A stretch of 64,000 nucleotides of DNA from Paroedura picta (lineage: Eukaryota; Chordata; Lepidosauria; Squamata; Gekkonidae), in assembly GCF_049243985.1 (NCBI RefSeq), contig NC_135372.1, positions 95,161,318 to 95,225,317 on the forward strand. Reading direction: 5' to 3'. Shown here one piece after another: positions 35,720 to 47,092 of the stretch. The first letter of the stretch is position 1; every line of letters begins with the position of its first letter. The translations under genes and the position numbers were made by a program. The notes beneath the pieces were generated by a model. The model did not search any database. It saw only the letters and a program-made list of their open reading frames with translations, and was not told the DNA's origin.

Positions 35720-36406
35720 GGGCTTTTCTGCACACCATAAATTTAGCATCATGCCTACCTGGTGAAGATGCTATATTCTGGCTGCTCCACATGACATCAC
35801 CAACCTCCCGCATCTGGCCAGGAACCTGCTCACTACATCTGCCATTTTAAAGCACAAAAGTGGATTCTCCAACCTGAAAAGTGCTATCCCCTGGTGGACA
35901 ACCAGCGGGCCACCAGCAAAAGAAATGTATGGAGGCAAAGAAGTTCTACCTCCACCTCCAATGTCCCACCCTTATACCCGCCTCCCTCTCCATTCTTACG
36001 GGGGATGGGAAGTGCTTTTTAAAAATGGGGGACAGCCTGGAGCAACGAATAGGTGGACACACACCTCGGTTATAATTGTTTGTGCCTCTATGAATATGCA
36101 GAGAGGCATTTAAACAAATAAATATATTTTAAAAAGTCGATTGCTGGAAGTTCACATGTCAATTGGCCATGCCAGGAGGAAATTGGTTGGCCAAAGTTTT
36201 TGACAGTGGTAGGCAACAAGCCTAAAGCGCATTGCTCTCTCTCCTCGTGTTTCTGGCAGCAAGGGAAGAGTGCAACATGCACAAAAAGCAGCCATTAACA
36301 TTTGAGAGAGCTTGAGACGTGTGGATTGCCAGAGAATTGCTATTATTTCTCACGCTTTGCCATACTGCAGGCTTTACGTGACAATGCCCAGCATGTGGGA
36401 AAGCCC
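35720..36406 (+). mobile_element. Large MITE with promoter-like block, diverged copy
   Basis: Ends GGGCTTTTCTGCAC and GCATGTGGGAAAGCCC. Shares GATGCTATATTCTGGCTGC, ACATGACATCACCAACC, TGCCATTTTAAAGCAC and GTGGATTCTCCAACC with 24932 and 38549. The right part has CAATTGGCC and AATTGGTTGGCC then GCATTGCTCTCTCTCC, the same block as the other copies but without a good TATA. Confidence 0.75.
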
Positions 36407-36528
36407 TAATATTTTGTCAGATCAGAAGAAGGAGAAAGGGAAAAAGTCCTAGGATAATTGGGAATACACATGTTGCATATATAATTCTCTTAATGATGTA
36501 AACAGCAGCTACAGGATGTCCTTTATAG

Positions 36529-36605
36529 AACCACAGAGTTGGAAGGGACCATACAGGCCATCTAGTCCAAACCCCTGGTCAATTCAGGGTCAGACTAAAG
36601 CATCC
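36529..36605 (-). mobile_element. CR1 LINE 3' terminal scrap
   Basis: GAGTTGGAAGGGACCATACA then GGCCATCTAGTCCAAACCCC is the complement of the CR1 3' end. Only about 75 bp remain. Confidence 0.75.
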
Positions 36606-36704
36606 ATGAGGTTGGAGAGGTGATGTGTGTGAGGATGCTAAGTTCTCTCTCCCCATGCTACAGTCCTAACCTGAATTCTCCTCCTCCCACACAGTGGCTA
36701 GTAG

Positions 36705-36900
36705 TATAAAGTGCTATCAAATCATACCTGACTTATGGGGACCCCTTCTCTTGAAGGACAGAGAAGAATAGAGGTGGTTTGCCATTGCCTGCCTCTGTGT
36801 ACCAGTCCTGGACTTCTTTACTAACCCTGCTCAGTATCTCAGATCTGATAATTTCGGGCTAGCCCAGGTCATCCCCATCAGGGCTTTCTCTAACATAGCA
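36705..36900 (-). mobile_element. 5S rRNA-derived SINE
   Basis: The plus strand shows TGCTATCAAATCATACCTG and CTTATGGGGACCCC (complement of the tail), GGTTTGCCATTGCCTGCCTC, then TAACCCTGCTCAGTATCTC, GATCTGAT and GGGCTAGCC, the complement of the 5S rRNA stretch containing CGATCTCGTCTGATCTCGG. 5S internal promoter sequence makes these SINE3-type elements. Confidence 0.75.
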
Positions 36901-36904
36901 GCTT

Positions 36905-38548
36905 ATAAACTACTGCCAGGATGGGAGAATACCTGATTCAAAGAGTATTACCGTTTTCCAGAAGAAAAATCACCCAGGTGGATCCCGCTAAGAAATTGTA
37001 CTTCCAATTAACTGCTATTTAAGTAAACATGCAGTCTACTATTTACACAGCTGCTATTTACCAATACAAACAGTTGGGAGGTTCATTCATGGATCTCCCA
37101 GCATCGCATTGAGCTTGAGCCTCCTTTTTTCATTCTGTTGCCTTGGTCTCTTCTGTACCCCCAAGACTAGTTGTGAACCAAACTTTCGTAGCAAGATCCC
37201 TCTCTGTCTCATAAGTATTGGTGAGAATAAATATATCAACAGATGCAATTTTTCTACATGAATACTTCATGTAGTAAGGTCTCACTTGGCGCACTGCTCC
37301 ACCGGCCTCCTTAACTAAAGTATCTGCAATTAGCCTAAATTTTCAGCAATCATTTCTATAGTGACCACTCAAATTAAATTTGATTTTATTAACATGGAAA
37401 ATCTTTAGGATTGTTTGAGAATGAATCACTAGGAACTGCAATGGCAGCAAGTGAGGATGGCCAGAGTTGTTCGTATCCAGATTTGAAAGTGTGTATCAAA
37501 GCACAGGAAACATAGCAGGTGACTTTCCCTGCAAATCTTAAGGAAAAATGTTTACCAGATTAGTGCCTGCTAAGGAAGGCCTGATTCTTGCCCCAAAATG
37601 GGAAATAACTTTTACGGGACTACTGAGTACCCTGCAAAGTCAGAAAGACTATTTTTCATTTGGAACAACTGAAGGACAGGTCCAATTTGCAAAGGAAACA
37701 GGCTCAGGGGACTATATGGGAAGTGTTAACAAATCATGCTTTTTGTTATTTAAACCCCAATACATCTTCCTCAAGTGACTCATCAGAACCACAGGACCCA
37801 GCCAAAAATAGCATTGTTTTATCACCTTCAGTGAGTTTGCTTGCCAGGGAGCTTTCTGCTTTTCAAACTCTATTGTGTCACCAAAGCTTTCAATTTATCT
37901 CTCTTTCTTTTTTGTGAAGCCATTTTCTTTTTGTTAACCTTCAGTTCCTGGCTTGAGGTTATGCACCAGAGGAGGCCCCGCCATTGGGTCTTACAGGCAA
38001 ACACATTCACCTCCTGAAAGATACCAGGCTTTGCAACAAAGGTGTAGAGATGGCTCAGAGGGAATCCATTACAGAATGGAATACAGAGAATGACAACAGT
38101 TTCAAACAGGAAGGGGATTCATTCAAGGACATTGATTGTAACTGTGCAGGGACATCTAAAATCATCTCTTCACAGTGCTCTTGGCCTTTGAAGAAATATA
38201 TTGACCTCAGTCTTACAGAGCTGTTTTATGTATGGCTCAGGCACAGCAAACTTTAGCATTGTGCAGTATAATGAATTAGCTGTCTAAACTGTATTTGGGG
38301 GATTGGGCAGGGAAAGTTAGAAGACAGGCTTCTATTTTTAGACTCTGCTAGAGCTTCTGATTTTGAAGCAAGCTGGTAATCAGACCAGGAATTAGGACAG
38401 TAAACAGAAAATGCCAGACTGGAATCAAAAACTTTACAGGACCAGGTTTCTTTGGAAAATTGTATTTGTGGTTCATTTTACACTTATGGTTTAGCTGAGA
38501 TACACTGGGGGTGTCCTTGAATCACAGAAGGGAAAGGTGGGATATAAG
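36905..38548. other. Intergenic, no gene seen
   Basis: No gene or repeat recognised. Open frames around 37.5-38.2 kb (up to 90 codons) have no known motif. Confidence 0.5.
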
Positions 38549-39357
38549 GGAATTCCTGCACCCATAAAATGTAGTGAAATGCTTACCTTACATAGTTGTT
38601 ATATTCCAGCCCCTCCATATGACGTTGCCAACATCCAGCGTCTGGGCAGTAACCGGCCAGCTACATCCTCCATTTTAAAGCGCTGGTTGGGGAATAGCAT
38701 AAAGTGGATTCTCCAACCTATTTAGCACTATTTAGCACTAGCTAAGGGAGAACAACTAGCAGGCAACCAGCAGAGGGAAGGTATGGAGGCTTAAACAAAC
38801 TAAAGGAGCCTGCCTCGTCCCACCCTCGCACGCGCCTCCCTCTCCCTTGTTCCCGGGGATGGGAATATCTTTTAAAAAATGGCTAACATCTTGGAGCAAC
38901 GAATAAGCGGATAAGCATGCAGATGATGCCAAAAATAATCCCCCCCAAAGATGTTACACAAAGCATCCCTCTCTAGTATCCCCCCCCCCCAAATTAGGAA
39001 CAAGATTAATTTTTTAAAAGTATCAAGTGTTGTGATTCCATAAGGGGTGGCATTCAAAAAGTACTATGCATCTATGATTAGAAGTGCTATGCATCGATGA
39101 TTAGATGCATAGGCGTTTAAACAGAGAAGTATGAATTTTTAACATGGAGAAAGGGGATTGGTTGCCTTGATTGATTGACAGGAGGAAGAGAGTCATGTAT
39201 AAAGCGTGTTGCTCTCTTCTGCCATTTCCAGCACCACTTGTGGAAGATGAAAAGCGCAAAAAGGCAGCAGACAAGACTGAAACAGCAAAAAGATAAGGAG
39301 GGGCTGGGAGGCACGAAAATATCTGTCACGACACAGGGAGTGGGGTGCTTAAATTCC
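38549..39357 (+). mobile_element. Large MITE with promoter-like block
   Basis: Ends GGAATTCCTGCACCC and GGGTGCTTAAATTCC. The body follows the 24932 element closely, including TGTTATATTCCAGCCCCTCC, CCATTTTAAAGCGC, GGAGCAACGAATAAGC and TGCATAGGCGTTTAA. The promoter-like block is at about 39155-39232: GGATTGGTTGCC, GATTGACAGG, CATGTATAAAGCGTG, TTGCTCTCTTCTGCC. Confidence 0.8.
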
Positions 39358-39379
39358 AGAGTCTTTTGGTGCCCTACAG

Positions 39380-39447
39380 CAGGGGTAGTCAACCTGTGGT
39401 CCTCCAGATGTCCATGGACTACAATTCCCATGAGCCCCTGCCAGCAA
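39380..39447. repeat. Copy of the short ACTACAATTCCC element
   Basis: CAGGGGTAGTCAACCTGTGG then GGACTACAATTCCCATGAG; same family as 16237-16316 and less diverged from the common squamate form. No clear target duplication. Confidence 0.6.
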
Positions 39448-39536
39448 ATGCTCGAGAAAATGCAAGTGTATGCATGATGTAGTCTGCATGACCGAGTCAT
39501 ATTCTCCATCAGAATTATTAGGGGTGCCCCCTTTAG

Positions 39537-39772
39537 GAAAGAAGCAGCAGCAGATGGTTTTTATATGCTGTTTTTTTCTACCAGGAGTCTTAAAGTGGTT
39601 TACAATCTCCTTCCCTGTCCTCTCCCCACAACAGGCACCCTGTGAGGCTGAGAGAGCCCTGATATTACTGCTGGGCCAGAACAACTCTATCAGAACTGTG
39701 ATCAGTGGGGAATCAAACCTGGCTCGCCAGATTAGAAGCTGCTGCTCTTGACCACTACACCAAGCAAGGCCT
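39537..39772 (-). mobile_element. tRNA-derived SINE, (TTC)n-tailed family
   Basis: On the minus strand: TTGCTTGGTGTAGTGGTC (box A), CAGGTTTGATTCCCC (box B), TCTCTCAGCCTCACAGGG, and a degraded tail near 39540. The 3' half is diverged. Confidence 0.8.
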
Positions 39773-39779
39773 ACTTTAT

Positions 39780-41245
39780 GTAATGGGGCTTATTCCCAGG
39801 ACAGTGTTCTTAGATCAGCATTCTTAAGGTTCTGCTCATTGTTGAAGTCCAACATTTTTGGTGATGGAAACCCTTAGAAAAGGAAACACAGAGGTGAAAA
39901 TTCAAACAAAAAACATGGGACTGTTTCCAACATTTGTTCAGCTAATGGTGGAGGTGTCTGCTGGCATAGGGTGGAAAACTCTTGCTGGAGGAAGGCTCCA
40001 CTGTCAGTAGAATGGACTTGTTAGATAAGATTCACATTCTTTGTAAACTATGAAAGCAAAATAAAAGTTGAACACTAGCACCAATAGAGTGTTTGTTTCA
40101 AGTTACTTGTAAAAGATTATTTAGCCTGTATATTTTCACAGTAAGCAATTGCTTATTTCATGGTGTACGGTGTATTTTCATGGTACGTTATCCTCGCCAC
40201 AAAATTTGTTTCCACAAATCTTAATGTAGGAAACTAAGCTGTGTGACATTGAATGGATTTTATAGTGAGCTCTAGAGTTTTTAATGAAACCTTATAAATG
40301 AGGTATTGAGACCCTTTAGTTCACTTTAACAATATCAGACTTTGATGATGAATCCTAATTGAGAACCCTGAGAGTAGGTACGATGGTGAACATACATTAC
40401 TTGGTATACTAGAGAGGAATTCTTCATCTCATTGAAGTGGGTTAGCTTGCAATTTTATTGAAGGTTATTATAGCCAACCTTTCTTTTTTTGCAATACTCA
40501 AGGTGGCATCCACGGGGTTTCCTAAAGGTCTTCCATGTGGGTGCTGATCAACTCCAAACCTGCTTAGCTTCAGTAAGGTTTTTGTGACGGGTGCCTTCAG
40601 ATCACATCCATGTCTGTACGGAAAGCTATGGCTATATGGAAACTTAGGTGGAGAAGTGCTGCTTATGGATAGATCTTCCCTTCTGAAGTTCTACCACTGC
40701 ATCAGATGTCCTTCAAAAATGATTATCTAGATCTGTTATTAATAAATACTAATAAACTAGGGATTTCAAAAGCAAATTACAAAGAAAACAAATCAAAAGA
40801 GGGTAAAGTTTGCACTCACCACTGCCACGAGGACTTCCTGTCCCATTATACCTTCCCCAAGGGACCTCAGGTGATGGGGAGGGTGTCTCTGCTTCACATG
40901 GTTCTCTTTGAGCTGGCTGTAGTGCTTAAATAACTTTTGCAGCCTCTGCATCTGCCACTATCTCCTTTTGACTCTCTGAGACCCACAAGCCTCAAGAGAG
41001 CTATGTTTAGAGCTGTGTTGCTTCTGCTACCTGACCAGTGACTATAGAACCTTGCAGTACCTCCAGTATCTCCCTATCAGTTGTTAGCACTTGGGGGTAT
41101 GGCCCAGCTAAGCTGCAGTGCTGGCGTTGGATCTGAAGGTGGATCCAGACATCCATATATGACTTACAAGCAGAAGAGTTTCCTGCCAGTATTAATACTC
41201 GGTTCCAACTATTGCATTATCCTCCTCTTCCTGTAAGAGGGTCAG
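39780..41245. other. Intergenic, no gene seen
   Basis: No supported gene or repeat. Confidence 0.5.
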
Positions 41246-41402
41246 AGTAGAAGCAACCTTATACTGCATCTGCCAGTGTCAGTATTGTCAAACAGGCAGT
41301 GGCTTTCTAGGATCTCAGTTTTCTTTCACAGAAACTATTACCTGATCTTGATGCTCAGCCACGGAGCCATGGCCTCACCCCTGAACCATTGCCCCTCTTC
41401 AT
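41246..41402 (-). mobile_element. tRNA-derived SINE fragment, GGCTCAGTGGTAG family
   Basis: Plus strand shows TATACTGCATCTGCCAGTGT, GGCTTTCTAGGATCTCAG and an end resembling the complement of the tRNA head (GGCAATGGTTCAGGGGTGAG on the minus strand). Confidence 0.6.
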
Positions 41403-41903
41403 AGCATAAATGTTTCCCCCCTACCTACTTTATTTTCATGACAACCATGTGATGTTGATTAGGTTTAGAGGGAGCCACAGGACAAAGTTTACCTAGTACG
41501 TTTCATATGGTTCTATGGGAATTTGAGTCTCCTAGGTCTCCCCAGTCCTAGTTCAGTCAGATGTGACTGGTTACTATCCCCAATGCAGTTGGACTTTTGG
41601 AGTTCAAAGCCGCTAATCCAGAAATGATGAAAAATTATTGCCACAGAATAGTGGAGCATAATCTCCCTCCCCGTTTCATAGACCTCACTCCACATCCTTG
41701 CAAATCTTTGTGATTGTGCTGTTTGCATGAGGGGAATTCTTTGTTAGCACCAAGAAATGTTGGTGCTCTGCCTAGAAATATTTATATGCTATCAATCAAG
41801 CACAGGGCTCCAGCTGTGAAAAGCTGACAGAGGTGGCAGGCCACAGTGCCCTTTCTCCCTGAGAGCTCACTGCCTCTCCCATCTCTCTCATAACAGCCAG
41901 CAC
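41403..41903. other. Intergenic, no gene seen
   Basis: No supported gene or repeat. Confidence 0.5.
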
Positions 41904-42806
41904 ATAGCCCATTTCCACACAGAGGGGTAAAATGTATGTGGCCTCCTGCTTGCAAATGCGGGATTGTAAATCTCGTGTTTGCAGCCCTCCATACAGGAGC
42001 CCACTCCCATGTTTCTCTGCTGCCGCATCATGCCTTTTTTCCTCTGTATGAGGCAGCGGCTTAGGCAGAAGAGAGAGCAACATGAACTTTACTTACTGCT
42101 CATAGGCCTGTCAATCATAGGAGGCAACCAATCAACTCTCAGTGGTGGTTTGGGGGCCTCAAAGGTCCCCTGAGTACTGAAATTTAATTTTTTTTTAAAA
42201 AGGAGAATTATTCAAAGCTATGCATTAACAGCACTACATTGACCCACTGAATTGGACTAAAGGTAGGGATTCACTTTCTCCTGTTATTTTCGTACCCGCT
42301 GTTCGGGCAACTGCCAATCCACGTCCTGCAAACGCCCCCATGTGACCTCTGCAAACCCACCAAGCAGCACACCTTTGTACCGTTTCCCCTTGATCTTTGT
42401 TAGAGGACAGCATTTCATGATGGAGAATGTATTGATGGCAATGCTGGCTTGGGTAGCAGTTCACCAGCCTGTCAATCATCAGAGGCAACCAATCAACACT
42501 CAACGTAGCAGGAAATGGAAAAGGGAAAAGGGAGAGTGGGTGCAGGGGTGGGACAATGCTGACAAGACTGTTGCAGATTTCCCTCTCTGTACATGGATGC
42601 CCCTGGATGCTTCCTGATTGGAAATGCGATAGGGTGGTGAATCGTGTTTTGCCGATTTGCCTCATTGCAAGGCAAATTGAGCTAAAACTCACTCCACCAC
42701 CGTGGAAGCCTTGGGTTGCAGTTAACATTGTGTGGAAGTGGCTCTAAAAGCTGCCAGCAATCAGAGGCTGTCATGGGGTGGATTCCTCATGCAGAAACAG
42801 CCCTAT
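41904..42806 (-). mobile_element. Large MITE, reversed relative
   Basis: Ends TAGCCCATTTCCACAC and GCAGAAACAGCCCTA. On the minus strand it contains GTTGATTGGTTGCCTCC, GATTGACAGGCC and GTTGCTCTCTCTTCTGCC, the same promoter-like block as 24932 and 38549 in the same order, so this is a related element in inverse orientation. A second GAGGCAACCAATCAACACTC block sits at about 42480, suggesting internal duplication. Confidence 0.7.
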
Positions 42807-42809
42807 TAT

Positions 42810-43556
42810 GGCAAGAGTTGTTAATCGGGTTTTTCTCTCCCTAAACTGGTGCAGCACTACACATCTTAAAGAAGCAGCACCTGAGTTTGGGGAGAGAAAA
42901 AGGAGAAAGAAGATCCTTAAAAGTAACTTGAACATGGTTTAAGAAACTTCAGATTAAAGCTATCACTTTCCGTCTCTATTATTAGAAGAGAGAAAGTTAG
43001 GAAAAACCCAATCCGTGGCCAGACGAGCACTGGAAAATCAGTCATCAGCCTTGTATCACTCTCCTCCCCTGAGTTAAGCTGAGGTCTTTTGGCCTTTGCT
43101 TGTCTATTACTGACCTGATGAGAACTCTAAATCCATGTCAAACAAGGACCAGAACACCAACCTAACTCTTACTTTTAATAAATGAAGCCTGACCTTAAAA
43201 AGAAAAAAGACAGAAACTGGAGAGAGAAATTGGTCAGATTTAAGCACAGAAGTAATCCATGGTGCCACAGATCCCTATGAGGCAGACTGAAAGGTACAGC
43301 ATATGTATTGCATTCAGTTCCTGCCATGTATCTCCAATTAGAAGGGCTGTGCAAATAAAGCAAAATGTATATAAATCATCTGTTCAAGCTTCAGGCTGAA
43401 CTACGATGAAAAGAAAAGGTGAAAATATGTAGTCCTTTCACTCAGCACTGTTTAATTAGGACAGGCTAGTATTTCTCAAAGTTGCAGTAGGCAAAAAGTC
43501 CATCAGACCCTGAGTTCTTTGAGTGGCACCTATGGTCTTGTTTCTGAAATCTCTGG
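42810..43556. other. Intergenic, no gene seen
   Basis: No repeat recognised. The last part may be 5' untranslated sequence of the retrocopy that follows, but this cannot be shown here. Confidence 0.45.
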
Positions 43557-44935
43557 ATGGAGTATGAGCTCATGGAGAATTATATCTTCAAATCACTGGA
43601 GGATCCGGGTTACAAAGTCCCATGCTTAGAAGACAGAGCTAAAATTTAGGCTGTTTCCGGTGAAGCTAGTTCCATTGAATTTATCAAACTTTCAATTTGG
43701 GCAGTGTCAGGATTAGGATTATTTTGCAAACTCGAAGAAAATGTACAAGCCACTAACAGTCCATGTTAAGCAGACGCGTTCCAGATTGAAATGAAATGGA
43801 CTGCCCATATACAACACTAATATCAGGAGGCATTGCAAAGCACCTTCTCAATCAGAAAAAAAGCTGTTTGCTGCTCAAAATTAGAAGCTGCCTGAGTGCT
43901 CCTCTGCAAAAAGCTCAGGAAGGTGATAGTAGTGAAATCTTTCAGGAGCTTAAAGGCAAATGAGTTGCTATGTTCCAATTCTGCAGTGGAATATAATTTT
44001 TTTAAAAAAAAGAAACATTAGGAAATCATGTAGATAAAATAATCAAGCCACATCCAATGAACAAGAGGTCCAGAGGAAATTGTTAGTGAATCATCTGGAT
44101 GTGACTGTCCCTTCATTTGGTTGGTCAGACAGAGCAAAGAGCCAAACAGAAAAATTGACTTCAGTTTATCAGCTGAAATTCGCCATCTTGACAACCAAAG
44201 ATACTGTTCCTGTTGCTCAACTACTAGCAGCTTGGCAAGACCTGTCCAGCAGTGGGTCTATCAGAAAGAAGACTGCCTATCCCATTAATATGGTGTTAAT
44301 GGGAGAGGTACCTGACAGAGATGGGAGACTCAGTGAAATTGAGCCTTTGCCTCCTGAGATGTCACCATGGCAGAAAAAGACAAGGTGGTCCCCAGAAGCA
44401 AGGTGGTGGAGGCAGAGGTAGAAGAGGTAGCTATAAGTCATCATATGGTGGCTGTGGAGGTTATGAACATGAGAGTCATGACAGAGGAAACTGAGGAGGC
44501 TGTGACTAAGAAGGCTATGACAGAGGAAGTCAAGGAGGGTATGACATCCTATGGAAGTCATGAAGGTCATGAACATGGAGAGTCATGAACATGGAGAGTC
44601 ATGAACAAGGAGGACAATTACATGGTGGTCATGTCCATAGAGGCAGAGGGGAAAGAAGAGGAAACAAGCCACAAGGAGACTGGACCAGTGGAGAAGGATA
44701 CTAATTACAGAGATGCAGGCTTTCAAACTGGAGGTTATTGTGGTGTTGGCAACAGTTCCCAAGGAGGTGGCTATGATGGCTATAAATCTTCATATTCTGG
44801 AAGTGGATATCAAGGTGGTAGCAGCAAACAAGACAACAGATACCAAGATGGGCACTCCAGTGATCAAGGTGAAGGCCATGGAGGAGCACAAGGTAGCTGT
44901 GGAGGTCGGGGTGGCTGTGAGGGAATAGAAAACAA
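43557..44935 (+). pseudogene. FAM98A: FAM98A processed pseudogene
   Basis: FAM98A is a Gly/Arg-rich RNA-binding family protein linked to PRMT1 and to tRNA-ligase-type complexes. The copy opens ATG GAG TAT GAG (MEYELMENYIFKSLEDPGYK), matching the FAM98A N-terminus as I remember it. It then follows the protein in order: EFIKLSIWAVSG, FCKLEENVQATNSP, KAQEGDSSEIFQELKG, RKLLVNHLDVTVPSFGWSDR (44061 onward), LLAAWQDL, SGSIRKKTA, VLMGEVPDRDGR and the GY/RG-rich tail (YRDAGFQTGGY, QDNRYQDG). Segments from many exons of the parent are joined without introns, so this is a retrocopy. It is dead: the first in-frame stop is TAG at 43647-43649, and more stops, frame changes and a deletion after QELKG follow. 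The tail is short and runs into a later insertion. Divergence implies an old copy. Confidence 0.88.
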
Positions 44936-45200
44936 GCCGATACAAACTGGTATGTTTGCAAACCAATCTCCAGTTCAATCAATCAATATTTATTTTATGG
45001 TCCTAGACCAATGAGCCATAAAACAATTCAAATGTATAGACTAAATACAAGATTAATAAACACACCATAAAAGCTACAAGCCTAAATAGCATAAATAACC
45101 TCCAGTTCATATGGATTTGTGGTTTGGTTTGTAGTTATCTCACAAACCATTAATTGAACCAGACCACAAAAATACGGTTTGTGCCCATTGTTAAGTAGAA
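44936..45200. mobile_element. DNA-element fragment with nested LINE end
   Basis: Outer sequence (ACAAACTGGTATGTTTGCAA ... TGTGGTTTGGTTTGTAG, AACCAGACCACAAAAATACG) resembles the GAACC/GGTTC-rich element at 52790-53560. It cuts off the FAM98A copy. Confidence 0.45.
44978..45099 (-). mobile_element. 5'-truncated LINE 3' end with 10-bp target duplication
   Basis: A 122-bp insert flanked by perfect CTCCAGTTCA at 44968-44977 and 45100-45109. On the minus strand it ends ACCATAAAATAAATATTG followed by ATTG repeats, as in LINEs with short tandem-repeat tails. Confidence 0.75.
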
Positions 45201-46206
45201 CCCTGCTGTCTATTTTTGGGGGCCTCCCAAAATCAAGTCTTATCTTATTCTATTTTTGTTTACCTGATAATTGTTAATGCTGTACACTGTCCTCTGGGTC
45301 CTGCCACTGTCTTTCTGAAGTGGTCAAATTTCTTCCTTTGCATGCTCTTTTCTGTTGCTTCAAGATGCTATAGTAGCTTTTTAATCCTCAGGACTCTGTA
45401 TAATTATATATAAAACTGAGATCATCTCTCTATTCTCTTGAAAATCACTTAGGTGAGTTGTACAGTCTTGAAAGGCTTCCCCTAAGTTGAATGCAGAATG
45501 CAGAACAATGATGCTATAGACACATGTACTTTACCTTTAATTGACTATAAAATCATGCCTTTTTTTCTATCTGAAATGTGAAAGAAAAGATTCCATGGAC
45601 AAAGGTACAGTCACTGAAGTGTTCTTTCAAACGGAGGAGAAAATAATAATGCTATATCAGCATACACCATTGACAAAATGTGAACACAAGTAATGACAAA
45701 CATAAGGAACAGGAAGGAAGCATTCAAAGTAAGAAAAAAAAAACTACAACAAAAATGGTTACCTCTATGGGCTACTTTGATCACTGATTTGCACGTATTT
45801 ACATCATATATTTATTTTAGGTCTGGAGAATATACCAGTTTCTATTATCTATTTGCTGAATCATAAACAATCATCATCAATATTGTCTAGTGACAGTAAT
45901 AGGATGTACAAGAAGGGGACTGGCCGAGATTTGTGATGGCATCTCTCTTGCCTCCTCCATCTTGAAAGCCCTCATAGTCTCTCCTCTTTTCCTTCTTCCT
46001 TGTCTATTTCCCACTCACCAGCCAAATTATCTTAATCTGCATTTTTGCCTTCGGTTTTCCTGTCTTTCCTCCCAGGAAAGGTATGACTTGGTTGCACAGC
46101 GCTGGCTGAGTTGTGTTGTGCTAGCTGGGCTGGGGCTAGCTGCAGAGTGGGGGGATCTGCAAGGTCTTGTAGTGGCACGTCACATTTCTCTGTATAACCC
46201 CCCCCC
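45201..46206. other. Intergenic, no gene seen
   Basis: Possibly includes old 3' untranslated sequence of the retrocopy; not demonstrable here. No other repeat recognised; a C run at 46199-46209. Confidence 0.4.
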
Positions 46207-47092
46207 CCCGCTATGCCATAACCGATTCCACACGGAGGCGTTAAGCTTGTGCCACCTCCTGCTTGCAAACACGTGGTTGGAAGTCACACATTTGCAAGCT
46301 TTCTGATGGGAGACCTATGTTTTTCCTCTGCCTTGTCATGGCTTTTTGCCTCCTAACTACGTGGCAAGGGAAAACAAAGTGAACTTCTCCTCCTGCTCCT
46401 CGGATTGTCAATCACCACAACCCACTAATCCCAGCACAGTAGTTGTTTTGGGGACTCAAACTTGTGTCCCCTATGAATGTCTAAATTATTATTATTTTTT
46501 AAAAAGGCACTTCCGCATTGCTAACGGCACAACACAAAAGCATGCCGGGCACTGTAAGTAGCAGCAGGGAATGGGGAGGGGCTAGGAGGAGTGTGGGGGG
46601 CCGGCCACGACCACATACTATGGCAGGGGCAAGGGGATGCCCCTGCCAGCTCTGCAGAGCTGGCAGAGGCGTGCGGTGTCCCTATAGGGACACTGTAGGT
46701 CGGGGCAGGGTGGGCCGAAAGGCCCGGTGCTTTCACTTATGCACAGCGCGGGCCCGCCCCAGCCCCTGCTTGCACCCGTGGTATCCCAGGGACTGCAGAA
46801 GTTCCCGCATTTGCATAATGTGGGCCTTCCGTGGCCCTGGGCCCTCGGCATAATTGAGGATTTCCCCCAATGCCCTGCCACAAGTGCCGGCAGTCTGGCC
46901 CATGCATAATAGGTCAAGAAGTGGCAAATCCTGTTTTGGCAATTTCCCTCATTGCAAGGCAAATCTGGACGAAACTTACACCAGCCCCTGCACAGCCTCA
47001 GGTTGCTGCTGATGTCACATGGAAGCAGCATTAAGACCTGTCAGCAACGAGAGGCTGCCCAGGGGCAGATTCCTTGTGTGGAATCAGTCCAT
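46207..47092 (-). mobile_element. Large MITE, relative of the 41904 element
   Basis: Ends ACCGATTCCACACGGAGG and CCTTGTGTGGAATCAGTCC. Shares CCACCTCCTGCTTGCAAA and CAATTTCCCTCATTGCAAGG blocks with 41904-42806. CpG-rich middle (46560-46780). Contains GGATTGTCAATCACC, a weak form of the promoter-like block. No transposase. Confidence 0.7.

Noticed and set aside
46521-47031. Overlapping frames of 70-137 codons in a GC-rich patch
   Set aside because: Fall inside the 46207-47092 MITE and match no protein.
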